Shown here piece after piece: positions 47,576 to 61,975 of a stretch of DNA of 64,000 bases (the stretch's first letter is position 1; every line of letters starts with the position of its first letter). Both the position numbers and the translations under genes were made by a program. The stretch covers positions 13,707,770 to 13,771,769 of the forward strand of contig NC_080070.1 of the NCBI RefSeq assembly GCF_949987535.1, in the 5' to 3' direction. The notes under the pieces are model-generated. The model saw nothing but the letters and a program-made list of their open reading frames with translations. It did no database searches and had not been told where the DNA came from. The DNA is from Balaenoptera acutorostrata (Eukaryota > Chordata > Mammalia > Artiodactyla > Balaenopteridae).

Positions 47576-50474
47576 TTTCAGGCCCATTCCAGTGCCACTA
47601 TTCCTGCCCCGTTATCCTTGGCTGAGATGATCTTTTCCTCCTGTGGACGGTGCTAATAGCATTTTGTTTGTCCACGTCCTGTAGCGCCGGCCCCTGCTGT
47701 CTCAAGGTGATATCACTGCCCTGTGTCCTCTAGTGTAAAGCCCCTCTTTCACTGCCCGGTTCAGATGCCGTGCACACCGCAGACCCTCAACCAGGCATGA
47801 AGAGCCTGCCGGGTCATTCCAAGAATGACCAAAGATGGATCCTCGTTAGCCAGAGCCACAAAGCTCTGATGGGGACTTGTAAACACTTAGGATCCCAGCC
47901 CTTCTCCTTCAATTTAGGGAGGAAATGGAACCGAGTTAGTAATCTTTTTAATTGCACACTTCTGTTAGTTCTGCCAAGCTAAACAGCAGCTGGATTTCAA
48001 ACCTTAACCACAAACCAGAGGTCCCTACTCTTTTTGAAGTGGAGAAGTCATCTTTACTTCCAGGAAATGAAACGACCCCTTTGGGGCAGGAGCTGATGGC
48101 AATGTGAACGAGGGGAGGGTAGCAGAACGTAATGCTAACATGACACATGGAAAAAGCGAGGCTGGGGTGGGAAGGGGCGCTGGCTGGGTGTCGGCATTGC
48201 CCCCCCCCAACACACACACACACTCACAGCCAGGAGGAACGTGCCCCTCCTTCTCCTGTACCCCCACCCCCAAGAGGGCGTGCCCAGGAGCTTAGGGAGG
48301 AGGTAGCTTTTGTACAGTTCCTTTTCCTGGTTTCCCCGGCAACTGTGCAGCATCTAGATGCTCCAAGAGTGAGGCGGTGGGATGTGGTGGTGTGAGGAAC
48401 GCGAATGCCGTGTCCATCCCAAGTGGTGTCACCTCCACACCCATGTTTATTTAGCAGCCTCTCCGCCTCAGAAGGTCCCACACACACACTCCCCGCTCCA
48501 ACTGCTCATTTCTAATTTGGTGCCGGGTGCCCAAGCAAGGAGCCTCAGGGAAACGTTACATGAATAGCCTCATTTTACCAGCGTGAACTGAGAGGTGGGG
48601 TCTGAGACTGAACGATACCTAGACACCAAGGATGCTTGATGTCTTGTGGTTGGGTTTCTGGATATCAGCTAAGCCTACACAGGACACATCATGGGGCATG
48701 AATTAACTTTGTATCAGTAGCTGGTTATGGGCTGAGAACAAGGGACAGGGGAGTCTGAGCTGTCACCCCACTGAGGGTGTCTAATTTGGGGGAATCCAGC
48801 CTAAGAACAACAGATGTAGAAACGGGAGACCGCAAGACCATTCAGAGGCATATTGCCTAGAAAGTAGAAGATACAGTCTCCAGCTTTGAAATGAGCTCTA
48901 TTCTAAAACCTCATTAGTAAGTCAGTTATTTGGAATTCAGAAACCATTTCCAGAGAAGTCATATCTGTTATAAATGATGATTGGGTTTCTAGGCTAGTCC
49001 ACAAAAGCCTATTTAACTCATAATGTAGATGAAATACTACACACTTGCAATGAAAAGCAACAGAAAAAAACCCTGTTGTGATACCAGTAATTAAATGAAA
49101 AAGAAAAACAGAGAAGCGGAAAATAAACAGCTTTCTTTCGTTTCCTTTGAATACTAGAGCTCTTGGATGGAGAGGGGGGCTTCTGGTTGCTCGTGGGGAG
49201 GGGCTCTTCATTTACTTTAGACAATGGGATGGAGGGGAAGGAGCTGATGGTGGGGGAGGGCCGGCTGGAGGACAAATTAGAGTTGTCCTCTGGGATAATG
49301 GGGGAAAAAAAGCATTATTTGGGAAAGCAGGCAGAGAGGGGAGAAGAAAAAGTGAGTAGGCTTGTCTCGTATCAATAAGACGTAGGTTGGGGGGGACCCT
49401 TGGAGTGAGGAAAGAGCGTGAACTTTGCATTCACAAAGGCATGGGTTCTAGTTCTGCCTCCCAAAGGGACTCAGGCTGGGCAGCCCTGTAGCCCCCTCTC
49501 TCCCAGCTGGCAGGTTACCAGCTGTCTCCAAGGCCAACTGACCTCCCTGCAATTCTTCGTCCCTCTTAGTTGCTAACAGGGAAGGGCAGAAGCCAAGACC
49601 ACCACAGCCAGCACCACCCCATGGTCCACTGTGGGTGCTGAGCTGAAAATAAGGAATTCCCTTTCCCCCAGGACAGGAATATCGCCTCCATCACCTCCCC
49701 CCTGCCTCGACCCTAACAGCGTCTCCTATCCTCTTCCCCTCTTTTCCCTATACCGCCAACACTCTCACAGTACCCTCTTTGGGAATGTGTCTTTTCCTTT
49801 CAGGAATAGGAAAGGATCTCATCATAGTACATACTGGAAACCGCAGCCTTCCTGGAAGGCAGGCCTGGGCTATAACAGTTAGGAGAGAATCATTTCCATA
49901 CTTCCCTTGACAATTTCAATACAGAGGTACTCACAGTGTATTTATCTTCAAAGCTCTGAAAATGTTACTTTTTAGACAACTTAGCATGTAAATCTTTTAG
50001 AGACTCATGTTATGGTCTAAACTGCATTCTTATTGGACACAACTGATAAATTAGAGAGCCGCTTCTGCTGCACTATCCCCGTGAGTATCCCAAACACTGC
50101 CCATTCTCTGCTCTTAAACTCCTTTCACAACAGGCCGCGCTGTTGCCACTCAGCACACAATACTGCTCAGCCACTTTCTACTCCCACAGTGGAGGCACCC
50201 GATGCCAGCTCCCATCTCCCTCTCTCTCTCTCACACACACCCACACCTGTGCAGACAACAAACCCATAGCAGACCCACCAATACATACAGCCACACATGA
50301 GGCACACTCACCCACACAGGCTGCACACAGTTGAACAGAAAAGCCCCCAAGTCCACGAAGTATCATTTTAGAGCCTTTCCCCCATTTCCTATGGGGGACC
50401 CAGCGCCTGGTACAGCTGCGCTCCGATAATAACAGCACCTAATGCTACCTGGTATCAGCCTTTCCAGAGTTACT
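47576..50474. other. Mostly unique intron with low-complexity patches
   Basis: It holds short (ca)n near 48211-48224 and 48480-48489, a purine-rich patch at 49160-49340, a tctctctctctcacacacac stretch near 50220 and a MIR-like head near 49410-49460. No gene was recognised. Confidence 0.5.
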
Positions 50475-50645
50475 GACTGACTTCACATGAATCATTTTAT
50501 TTAAGTTTTATAATAACTCTCAAGACAGGTAGTATTACCTCCGGTTTACAGACGACTGTACTGGGTTTAAAACACTCACGTAGTTTGCCCAGGGTCATAC
50601 ACCTAGAGAGCGACAGCTGGAACTCAATGCCATGTCCCCTAGCTT
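50475..50645 (-). mobile_element. MIR SINE, reverse
   Basis: Antisense MIR order: catgaatcattttatttaag, taactctcaagacaggtagt, gtagtttgcccagggtcata and gcgacagctggaactcaatg. Confidence 0.8.
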
Positions 50646-50989
50646 GAAGTCCGTTTTGAGAGGAGAACATTGCAGAGACAAGATAGAGATTTCAGGCTAG
50701 AAAACAGGAGGATGCCCCCATAATGGGGGAAAAAAAGAAAATACACCTCACCTCTTCCATGCTGTTTCATTCAATTAACAGAAAGAAATATGGAAAAGTT
50801 AAATTACCAAAGCTATAACCAAGTAGAAACTGACAACACACAACATACAAATAACTTAAAAGTCCTGCTTGTGCGTGAGAGGTGCAAAATGCAATATTTC
50901 CTCTCTCAGCTCCCATCCAAAGCCCACCCACACTCTCTCCTCTCCTGAGCCTTCACTGACCACTACAAACCCCTGCCCTCAATGCCCTC

Positions 50990-51168
50990 CAGACCAAGAG
51001 TTCTCAAGCTTCAATGTGTTAAGAATCACACAGATTCCTGGGCCCCACCCACAGACATCTGGAGTCAGTGGCTTTGGGCTGAGGCCCCAAAATTTGCATT
51101 TCTAGCAAGTTCCCAGATGACGCTGATGCCACTGGTCTGTGAACCGCATTTGAGAAGCACTGGACCAG
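50990..51168 (+). mobile_element. MER5-type hAT DNA transposon remnant
   Basis: It begins agaccaagagttctcaagct, contains acacagattcctgggcccca and caaaatttgcatttctagca, and ends gaaccgcatttgagaagcac. Both ends resemble the MER5 terminal sequences. Confidence 0.85.
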
Positions 51169-51845
51169 ACTCTGATAGGACCTTTAGCACACAGTGCAGA
51201 ACCTGATACTTCTTCTGTTAAGTGATTCTGGTCCCCAGACGCCTCTTCCCCTACCCTCCCTGTAGTCCTACCGTCTTCAGAAGCAGCCTCATCCCCAAAT
51301 CCCAGGACCAATCCTCATCACAGTTTGAGACCGCTGCTCTAACATCGTGCCCCATCTTGTTCAAGGCATAGTACCCCTGACCTTAAAACTGGGCTTCTCT
51401 CCTAGTTGCTGTTCTCTATTTCTTATTCTAACTCCCTAAATGTTCCAGATTTCTCGGGAACCAGTGCCTGCCTTCTCCTGGCCAAGCCTCTTCCCTATTG
51501 GATCATGTAGTCCTGAAACCCCAAAGCAGCACTTACTGTATTCATAGCTGCTGACCCACTGCCCTGATGACAAGTGTCTGTTGCCCTGTTATCCGTGTCT
51601 CATCCAGCCCAGATCCCCTGCTGCTGAGCTGTCCCCTGCCCGCTGGGACACTCAGCTCCTGGTCCTGTTTCCCTCCCCCCCTGCTGTAGCTCACCTGCAC
51701 AGTCAGCTTCTGTTGTCTGAGCTGCTGGAAAGATGAATCACCTGCAATACTGAGCTTCCCTTTCAGCACCCAGAGCTGGGACAGTTCCCCTAGAGGGCCC
51801 AGAGAAAGCAGATCCTAGACCATCCCCCACTTTTCCCTGGACTGT

Positions 51846-51872
51846 AAAAACAAAACAAAACAAAACAAAACA
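51846..51872 (+). repeat. (AAAAC)n microsatellite, about 5 units
   Basis: Five near-perfect caaaa units follow actgt and end in caggcc. Confidence 0.9.
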
Positions 51873-52094
51873 GGCCAAGCCTCTGTGATATGGTAGTTTT
51901 GCCTTATGTTTTGCCTTTATTTCCCCTGCAATGAGTTCTTGCCAATTTAAATGTGGAGGTCAGGACCCATGATGTGTGCGTGTCAGCCGCATTAGCCTGC
52001 ACTCCGGGTAGTCGATAAACATTAAGCAACAAGCAGTTGGATCCCTTGCCTAGTTGGCACCTGGAAATACGTCATCCAATTTGGAAAGCAGGAT

Positions 52095-52175
52095 ACCTTT
52101 TAATATCCCCTCCAGCACCTAACACGGGGCTGCTCACGGAACAGGCACTCCATGAATATTGAGTGAGTAAATGAA
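52095..52175 (+). mobile_element. L2 LINE 3' tail
   Basis: Contains ctccagcacctaacacgggg and aacaggcactccatgaatat, then tgagtgagtaaatgaa, like an L2 3' tail. Confidence 0.6.
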
Positions 52176-53105
52176 CAAACGGACGAGGGATGCCAGTAGG
52201 GTTGCACCCAGGTCTCCTTTGTGGTGTCCAGATCAGTGTGCTCGGCCAGAAGAAAACACCTTCCAATCTGCAGAAGCTAAGAGAATGTCTCTAGGCCAGA
52301 CTCCCAACTAATTCCCAGCACAAAATTGGACCTGCCCATTCGGATGAATTGTGGCTTGAAGACTGCAATTACACCAGCACAGTGGTTCTCAGCTTTGTTT
52401 CAGTACCTGGCTATCTTTAACAGAAAAGGTTGTGCCCTACTCCATCCACCCCGCCCCTTACTCCAGGCCTCCTCCCTTCCCTACTCCTAAGGCCGCCTCA
52501 AAAATAAACTCTCCCTCTTGTCCACTCCATTTCCACCACTGGTTCTTAGCCAGCCCACCATCTAAGTAGGTGGGATCAACAGCTACACATGTGACAATTT
52601 TAAAGTATCTCCACATGACCTTTAACACCTCACTGTCACGCCTTTGGGTGAAGTCTCCTGAAAAATAACAATGCTATCAGGACAGGTAACCCAAGAAGAC
52701 ATCAACACCTTAAAAAAGTTCATCCAATTAGTAAACGTGCTGTCTAGCAGAAGCCTGAGGGAATGGGACAGAAGAGAGGTAGGTTTTGACAGGCAGGGAA
52801 AGCTGTGAAGGAAAGGAGTCCTGGCATGAGTTACAGCTGCCAGAGCAGGTGTAGGTGTGATACCACATTAAGGGGTGTGTGTTCTCTGCCTGGCTTGTTG
52901 CAAAAATACCATAGGAGCTCTGGGAGGACAAGCATAGGGCAGCCTCTGGGCTGCAGGCTTTGGGTATCCTGAAACGTTTACAATGTTCCCTGCAAGGGCT
53001 GGGTGGGGGCAGAGAGACGTGGGATGAGAGCTGCAAAAAGCAAAGGCTTTAGAACACCGAGCGACATATGGGGATGGTCTGTCAGCTGAGTTCCTGTGCT
53101 ACTGG

Positions 53106-53259
53106 CGCTTCCACAACTCTGGGGACGGCTTCTTGCTAGGGATGAGCCCCATGGATGCCAGTCTTGCAAGCAAGAGGCAGCACGCTTCCACAACTCTGGG
53201 GACGGCTTCTTGCTAGGGATGAGCCCCACGGATGCCAGTCCTGCAAGCAAGAGGCAGCT
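53106..53259. repeat. Tandem duplication, 2 x 77 bp
   Basis: The units at 53106-53182 and 53183-53259 both begin cgcttccacaactctgggga and end near caagcaagaggcagc. Only about three differences are seen, so the duplication is fairly recent. Open frames on both strands pass through it but have no recognisable product. Confidence 0.94.
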
Positions 53260-56021
53260 CGCAACAGACTGCACACAGTGAGAACCTCACACTGGCTGGG
53301 CCCAGAGGCAGATGCAGGGGAAGGAAAATGGCCAACACTGCAGGGGACCGAAGCTTCTCTTGTCTAGGATGTTTACCTCATTAGACTGTTTTACGTAACA
53401 TCAGCCAAAAACAAAGAAAAAATAGCTGGAGGGTGTCTGCTGGAGTTCAGACCTGGATCCTGAGTCTCAGGTTCTTCTGAGGCCAAGATGGGACCTCTAG
53501 GCAGCCCCTCCCCTCCCTGGCATGGTTACCCCATCGGCAAGAGGTAGTTATCGTTGTTATAATTACTCTTATTATCATCCCAACCCCTTGGGTCTACCAC
53601 ATTCATTTTGTCATAACCAGGGACGGCTGGGGGACGAGGGACCAGAAACCTAGGCAACTCCCAGGCTGTGAGGCCAGAGGTCTGAGTAGGAGTAAAGTCC
53701 AGAGGGCAGATGAGCAGGCTGGTCCAGAAGGGCCAGGACAGTCCATGAGGAAAGGAGAAGGTAAGCGCCATCGGGCAAGAAGCCAACACAAGGCCAAGGC
53801 CAGAAGGCCAATGCCAGTGGGGAGGGGCAAGGAGCAGCTTTGGGCCCAAGAGGTGGGCGGTACCTGGGGGTGGCTGGAGGGAGTCTTAGCACCAGGGAGA
53901 CTAGGGTTCAGGGGCAGGACGTGCTAATCCTGGAAAGAGGGGAGGGTGTGGAAGAGGCTAGAAGGGGGGGAACCAGGTAGGGCTTGGCCAAGGAGAGTAA
54001 GAGAAGAGATAGGCACCAAGATCCACAGCAGAGCAGCAGACAGGCTAGGCTTCCCACCATGCACAGCCTGGGTGGGGCTGGTCCCCCCAGACCGAGCTAA
54101 GCTACAAGCCTCCACGGTGGGCGGTCAGGAGTCTCGGGGTCAGGGATCCAAGTGTGTCACTCAGGTGCGTGCATTAGACAAGACAGTTCTGAATTTTATT
54201 TCTTCTCCCTCTTAGCAGCACATCCACTGAAATGTCCTCGCTCCCCCACGAAGCCTGCATCTCTGCTCCCTCCCTCCCCCAGTGCCCTTTCCCTCCTCTT
54301 CCCCCTCCCTCTTTAACTACGTATCATATTGCTTCTGATTCCACTCTGCAAAGCTACTGTGTGAGGCTGTGTTTGTGTGTCACTGGGGGTGGGGAATGAG
54401 CCCTCAGGAGGATGGGGGTGGTGTCAGGGGGAGGAGATCATCTCTCCCTCCCTCCCTGGCCAGCTGGAAATGTGCTGTGTGACCATCCAATTTAATTAGC
54501 TGAACTTTCAGTCTTGACAGAAGGAATCTTTAAAAAACAAAAAACAAAAAAAAAACCTCGAGCTTTCTTAGCTCTCAGCCTCCTGAAAGATAACGGAGAG
54601 GATGTGATTGCAGGAAAGTGGAATCCCAACTCCCTGATTCCCACTGCCAGGGGCAATCAACTGTGAGCCGAAACCTCCATCTTGAAAACGCCAAGTGGAA
54701 AGAGAGAATCTGAGCTCACAAGCACACGACTCCAGAGCCTCAGGGCTTGGACCCTGGGGGAGACTCGTCAGCAGCTGCCCAGAGTCCCTGACAAGCAGAG
54801 TCGGAGACCAGGGGGTGAGAAAGGGCTGCCCTTCTCACACCTTCCACTGGGTACCTGCCCTGCAGCCCCCAGGCAGGACCCCCACTGTGCCCCCTGCCAC
54901 CCATTCCCCCAGCCCCGGTCGCTGGAGTAGCCCCCCAAGCCTAGCTCCACTCCATGCCAGCTCATCCTTGCAGAAGCACCCACATCTCAGCGACATCATC
55001 TCCCCAGAGCCTGCTTTCTCAGCACCCTGGCTGCCCAGTCCCTATCACAGGCCACCCAGGCCCCCCTCCCCCACCCCCTGCCCTGCCACTGGCAGCATCC
55101 AGGCCCCCAGCTGTGCTGAAAGCACATTCCAAAGGGACACCAGTGACAGTGAAAGCAAAGGCACAATCACTAGGGATGGCCTCAGGGGCTCCTGAAGGTT
55201 GCACAAGGACACAGAATTCTCCAAACAAGCACAGCAACCCAAGCCTGAACTTCAGAGCACGAAAAGCCGGTGGGGATGTGTTCTAGTGGCACCGTTTAAG
55301 ATGTCACCGTACTGCCAGCCTGCTTCCCCTGACCACTGCCTATCTGATTCTGTCATATTCCAAACATTAAACTAGACCACCCACCCAGAGAGTGGCATTA
55401 GCCAAGCTCATCTCCTGTAGCCACTGCCCCATCCTCGCTGGCCCAGTGACACTCACCCACCCTGCTCCAGCCCCGGAGTTGGCAGGAGGATCCAGATCAG
55501 GAGTGCAGCGCGCCCTCGGAGCCCACGGAGCCCGGACCAATGCCACTTGGGGTCACTGCGATCTCATGGGAGGCAGCAGACAGGGAGGAAGTCAAGGTGG
55601 GCTGCCCCAGGCCAACAGTCAGGTCTGGGTGGATTGAGGGCACGGTCCCAACTACTGAAGGAGTTCTGCCTTCTCTGGGGGAGCTCTTGCCAGGGTGGGA
55701 AGGAGAAACAGGTACACCCAACACTTCATCGGCAATCACCATCCAAGACGGATTCAGAACCTTGTCACCAAATCACCCAGACAACTCAGTATTCAAACCT
55801 CCATAGCAGAGACCACCCTAAACACACAAACACACGCATAAACACATTTGATTCTCTGACCTTTACTCCCCAGAGTCATGGTTATTATCTCTTTACACTT
55901 GGATTTATAAACCTAGCGACCTACAGATAATTTTATTCTTTCACCTGCTATTCATGGGACCATAAGGTGAATGAGCTCTCAGCCAAATAGTTAAGCCTCC
56001 CACTGGTGGGATTAACTGTTC
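53260..56021. other. GC-rich unique intron, no recognised gene
   Basis: GC-rich with few CpG clusters. Open frames to 166 codons (54695-55195) have no recognisable domain and overlap frames on the other strand, so they are not called as genes. Confidence 0.5.
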
Positions 56022-56036
56022 AAAAACCACAGCATA

Positions 56037-56329
56037 GGGGCTTCCCTGGTGGCGCAGTGGTTGAGAATCTGCCTGCTAATGCAGGGGACACGGGTTCAAG
56101 CCCTGGTCTGGGAAGATCCCACATGCCGCGGAGCAACTAAGCCCATGAGCCACAACTACTGAGCCTGCGCGTCTGGAGCCTGTGCTCCGCAACAAGAGAG
56201 GCCGTGATAGTGAGAGGCCCGTGCACCGCGATGAAGAGTGGCCCCCGCTTGCCACAACTAGAGAAAGCCCTCGCACAGAAACGAGGACCCAACACAGTCA
56301 AAAATAAATTAATTAATTAAAAATAAAAA
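56037..56329 (+). mobile_element. CHR-type SINE, short form with target-site duplication
   Basis: It is a full-length short-form CHR SINE beginning gggcttccctggtggcgcag and ending in an attaattaattaaaaataaa tail. The flanks aaaaccacagcatag (56022-56036) and aaacccacagcatag (56330-56344) are a 15-bp target-site duplication with one mismatch. It is very similar to the copies at 3727 and 38566. Confidence 0.95.
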
Positions 56330-57384
56330 AAACCCACAGCATAGTTTTAAACCAAATGGTGCTTTTCTTATTTGAAAATAAATTTTTCCACAACAGTGTT
56401 TGATGACCACATGCAAATTCTTGATGAAAATGTAGGTATAACCTAAGTTTAACCAAAGTTCAAATTATTTACCAGAAGTTATTTCAGGAGGAAAAAAAAA
56501 ATCAAATTCTTTGCTTTGGCAAAAATTACTTACTGAGAAAAATTACAGAATGTAAGGTATTATGGCGAAATTATAAAACGATAACCAACCTAGTATTAAA
56601 GGAATTTATTTGATCCCACTGACAGTATTAAACAATACAGGACTCTCAAATAAGTAAAGAAATCAGAGTCTGATTTTTTTTTTTAATTTCCAAAGCTTGA
56701 TCATAGGGGTTTGCTAATCTTTGACAGTTTCTACTTAATTTCAAAGGGGTCTTATGTGCCCATTTCCCACCTAATGTCATCGATATCTGACCTTTGAAAA
56801 TTAAAACTGACATTTACTACACTTCCCCATTGTGCCAACATTGCCAATTACGTTCAGCAGCAGCTTCAGGTGTGACCCATGCTCGCCTGCTCTCTGGCTA
56901 AAAATAGTTGTCATCGATGTCGGGAATGGCAAACGTTCTCCGCCTGCTTCACAGCCCGTCAGGTCACTTTGTGAAACAGGCAGATGAATCCCTTGCCAAC
57001 GGGGAGCCTCGACTTCACCCAACACGGGGTGCCCAAAACTTCTGCATGTATCAGTCGCTGAGATGGCTTTTATCAGTTAAAAATAGAGCTGTTAGCACCC
57101 CCATTCACCACAGCAGAGGCTGCACGCTCGATTTTGCAGAACCTAAGGGCACTCCAGTTTCAGAACAAGAACCTGGGAGACACTGGGCTCAGAGAAGGTC
57201 CATAAAGCTTAGCATTAGCCTCCTTTCTACCTTCGTTAACACCATGTGACATATTTTCAGTGATGCCCTTGAAATGCATCTGTGCAATTTACGCTAGAAT
57301 AATTCTTCTTGCTGAAAAACTTTCACAAACTACCTTAACTGCTTGAAGTCATTATACTATATTGTAATCAGTGCATTGCCTTGT

Positions 57385-57545
57385 AATTATTTGCTTTGTG
57401 AATGTATCTCTCCACTCCTCCCCACCCACCTTCCTCCACCTCCAGACATGAGCTCTTTGAAAGAGCTCCCTGTGGCCTCAGTATCCACCATGTGCCTGTT
57501 ACACAGAAAAACTCGGTAACTGTGATTGAATTGAGTGAATCTGAA
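57385..57545 (+). mobile_element. L2 LINE 3' fragment
   Basis: Contains ccagacatgagctctttgaa, tatccaccatgtgcctgtta and ctcggtaactgtgattgaat, similar to the L2 3' end. Confidence 0.6.
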
Positions 57546-59321
<1,776 letters not shown>

Positions 59322-59956
59322 TTAATGAGGCAGCAACCAGGTCTGGGGCAGTCTCCAGGATCCATTTTTCTGTCCAAGGGACTTGCTTCATATTGGGCCT
59401 GGCGACACCTACATTTTACATGTACAAGGTAATAACCTTGACTCCAAAAGAGCAAGAGAGTAGGACGAAATCAAACGCCATGGATTTAGATAGAAAAATA
59501 CACCTCTGGCGTCATTCAGAGGTGGGAAGAGTCAATGTTTAGGCTGAAAGCAGCTTGTTAAGAAAGTAGTAGCCATGTGTGTTTAACCTTAAGAAAATCA
59601 ACTTTTATATCAAGGGAGGAAGTCTGGCATCTAAAGACGTTTAGAGTTTGCACCCACAGACCAGTGAAGAGCAGGCCTCGGCCTTAATCATGCAGTACGT
59701 GCTGTCTTGTGGAATGCTGAGCTAGAGGGGGCCTCTTGCCTTTTCTCTATCCCCTGCCCCCCCCGGCCTCACCTCTGAACACAAAGCACTCAAATCCATC
59801 TGTATCTCCTTGAGCCAGTCTCCTCTCAGATTTCTTGGACAAAATTGAAGCCCCTTGACATACTCAACACCTGGTCCAATAGGACTTTTACTGAGAAGCT
59901 GTTATCAATCAATGCATGCTTTGCTAGTCAGATTGTCAAAATAGCCCCACATCTTA

Positions 59957-60150
59957 GAGCAGAGGCCCTCCAAGTGTGGCCCTGGGATCACAGCATCAGC
60001 ATCCTCTGGGAACTTGCGAGAAATGTCATTTCCCAGGCCTGACCCCAGACCTGCTAAATCAAGAACCCGGAGGTAGAGCCTGCAACCTGAATTTTAATAG
60101 GTCCTCCAGGTGATTCTGTTGCACACTTTAGTTTGAGAACCGACACCTTC
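59957..60150 (+). mobile_element. MER5-type hAT DNA transposon remnant
   Basis: It begins agagcagaggccctccaagt, contains catttcccaggcctgacccc and cctccaggtgattctgttgc, and ends ctttagtttgagaaccgaca. The layout matches a diverged MER5A/B. It lies about 0.7 kb upstream (in transcription order) of the TMEM178B exon. Confidence 0.8.
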
Positions 60151-60279
60151 GAGAATCTAACAGAATTGCCAAAGCATGAATTTATAAATCCGCCATGTTT
60201 GCAAATTCCAAAAGGAGGGCATGATTAGGAGTCCTTGGCCTCCTGCAGACACTTCCATCGACACTTGCTCATCTGGGGG

Positions 60280-60560
60280 ATGCTAAAACTCAGTGTCAGC
60301 GCGTTGTGAACAATCAGGAAAGGTGTCATTTTTAAAGGTTAGGGGTTTTAAAATTTGGTTTTGCACCTGAATGGATTTTGACGGTAATCCATTGTGCACC
60401 CCACTGATTTTCAATTTATAAGTGGTGGCACCTGTTTCAATTGTCTGATCCCTGGCTCACTGTCAGCGGGGAACCTGGCAATTGGTGGAGTGCAGTAATT
60501 TAGACAGTGCCTTATTGTAAATCATATCTGGACAACCGCCCACTGCCCATTATTGGCAGA
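60280..60560. promoter_or_regulatory. Candidate regulatory element about 1 kb from the TMEM178B exon
   Basis: Unique sequence with no repeat signature, containing ggtgtcatttttaaaggtta, ttgacggtaatccattgtgc and cctggcaattggtggagtgc (a CCAAT-type core in reverse). It lies between a MER5 and unannotated DNA. Conservation was not tested. Confidence 0.25.
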
Positions 60561-61329
60561 CACTCCTCCAGTGGGACAGACGCTGTCCAAAGGGGCAAAG
60601 TTTGAGGAAAGCGTTACACACTATTTTTCTTTTAATTTCTCAACTCCTCCGCCTTTGTCCCCTTAGCCTACAAACATCCTGAGTCTCTCACATGCCATAC
60701 CATCCCCCAGACCACATCCCCCCACACCTCTGTCTTCCTTCTTCCCTAAGTTGCTAATACTTCTAGAAAACGTAGTCTGCCAGACAGTCTCGCTTCTTCA
60801 ACCCACATTCATACCTCGTTTCCGTAACAATTTCCATTAATAGCATCACCTCCCAGCCAGTCCACATCACAAATCCCACAGGCGTCCCCAAGGCCTTCCC
60901 AGCTCTAGTGGTGCCACTCCCCCCATGACATCCAACTGGTCACCAAATTTTGTCAGTTCTGTCTCAGAAATGTCCCTGGAATCCAGCCTGCCCTCTCTGT
61001 CCCCACTCCCTCCATCATAGTTGCACAAAAACAATGACTGATCCCAACAAACAGCCACATTTACTGAGGACTCAACTAGGTAGGAGAGACTTGCCAAGTG
61101 CCGTGTAGACCAGTGGTTTCCAACTCTACTCATGCCCTGGCGCAGGTGGAAGAGATGTGTGCAAGGCAGCCGGGACGAGCAGATGGGCTGCTGCGTCCGG
61201 TCCAGCCTCGGGGAGGGGTGAAGGGGCCACAGCTTCAGCCACCGGTAACCTATTCGCGGCTTCTGTACTTGTCCCACCAGCGGGACGCTCTGTTATGAAC
61301 GCTGCCCTGCTAATCCTTTCTCTAACCCA
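60561..61329. other. No recognised gene or repeat
   Basis: Mixed unique intron. A weak accagtggtttccaactcta piece near 61110 could be the edge of a MER5-like element. The 136-codon minus-strand frame at 60867-61277 has no family features. Confidence 0.45.
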
Positions 61330-61455
61330 GTTAAGCAGGAGTTCTGACGCTCATCACCCCTATTTTACGAATAAGAAAATGGAGGCTCAAGAAGATGAAG
61401 TGACTTGCCCAAGGGAGTAGCACTGCCAGAAAACAGAACTCAGGATTGTCTGATG
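61330..61455 (-). mobile_element. MIR SINE fragment, reverse
   Basis: Antisense MIR core: cctattttacgaataagaaa, atggaggctcaagaagatga and agtgacttgcccaagggagt, then cagaactcaggattgtctga. Confidence 0.8.
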
Positions 61456-61639
61456 GGAGTCTCCTCCTCCAGGCCGCCCTCCGCACTGCTGCTCGGACTG
61501 CGCTCCAGAAAATGCAGTCTCTTTCACACACAGGATAAACCCAACACTCCCGGCGGAAAGTCCCAGCTCCCATTGGGCCCCAGCCACTACACACCCTAGG
61601 CTCCAGCCAGGCGCCCCCCCCCCGCCTCCACCCTGCCCT

Positions 61640-61975
61640 GATAATGCCCTATCCGTTCACGGCTCTGTCCCTCCTCTCCTCCCTGCCTTTCTTTCACCTG
61701 GTACACCTCCAGCTCCTCAGCAAAGCCTTCCTGCATCTAGGACGGCACACAGCAGCAGGCATTCAACGTCCCCTCCTTCTCCCTCCCTATGCTCTTTGTC
61801 CTGCTGCAGCCAGCACACCAATGGGCTGTGATTTATCTATTTACACACCTCACTCCCCCACGGGATGATGAGTTTCTCAAGGGCAGGGACTTGTCTTACT
61901 CATTCATCTTTATCTCCCTGGCCACCAGCACAGGGCGAGCACCAAGAACACGTGCTTTGAAGAAAGCAATGAATA
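61640..61975 (+). mobile_element. L2 LINE 3' fragment
   Basis: Contains ctcagcaaagccttcctgca, gatgatgagtttctcaaggg, cagggacttgtcttactcat and tcatctttatctccctggcc, then agcaatgaataat, as in the L2 3' end. Confidence 0.75.

Noticed and set aside
54695..55195. 166-codon plus-strand open frame in GC-rich DNA
   Set aside because: GC-rich DNA has few stops. Frames on the opposite strand overlap it and the proline/serine-rich product has no recognisable domain.
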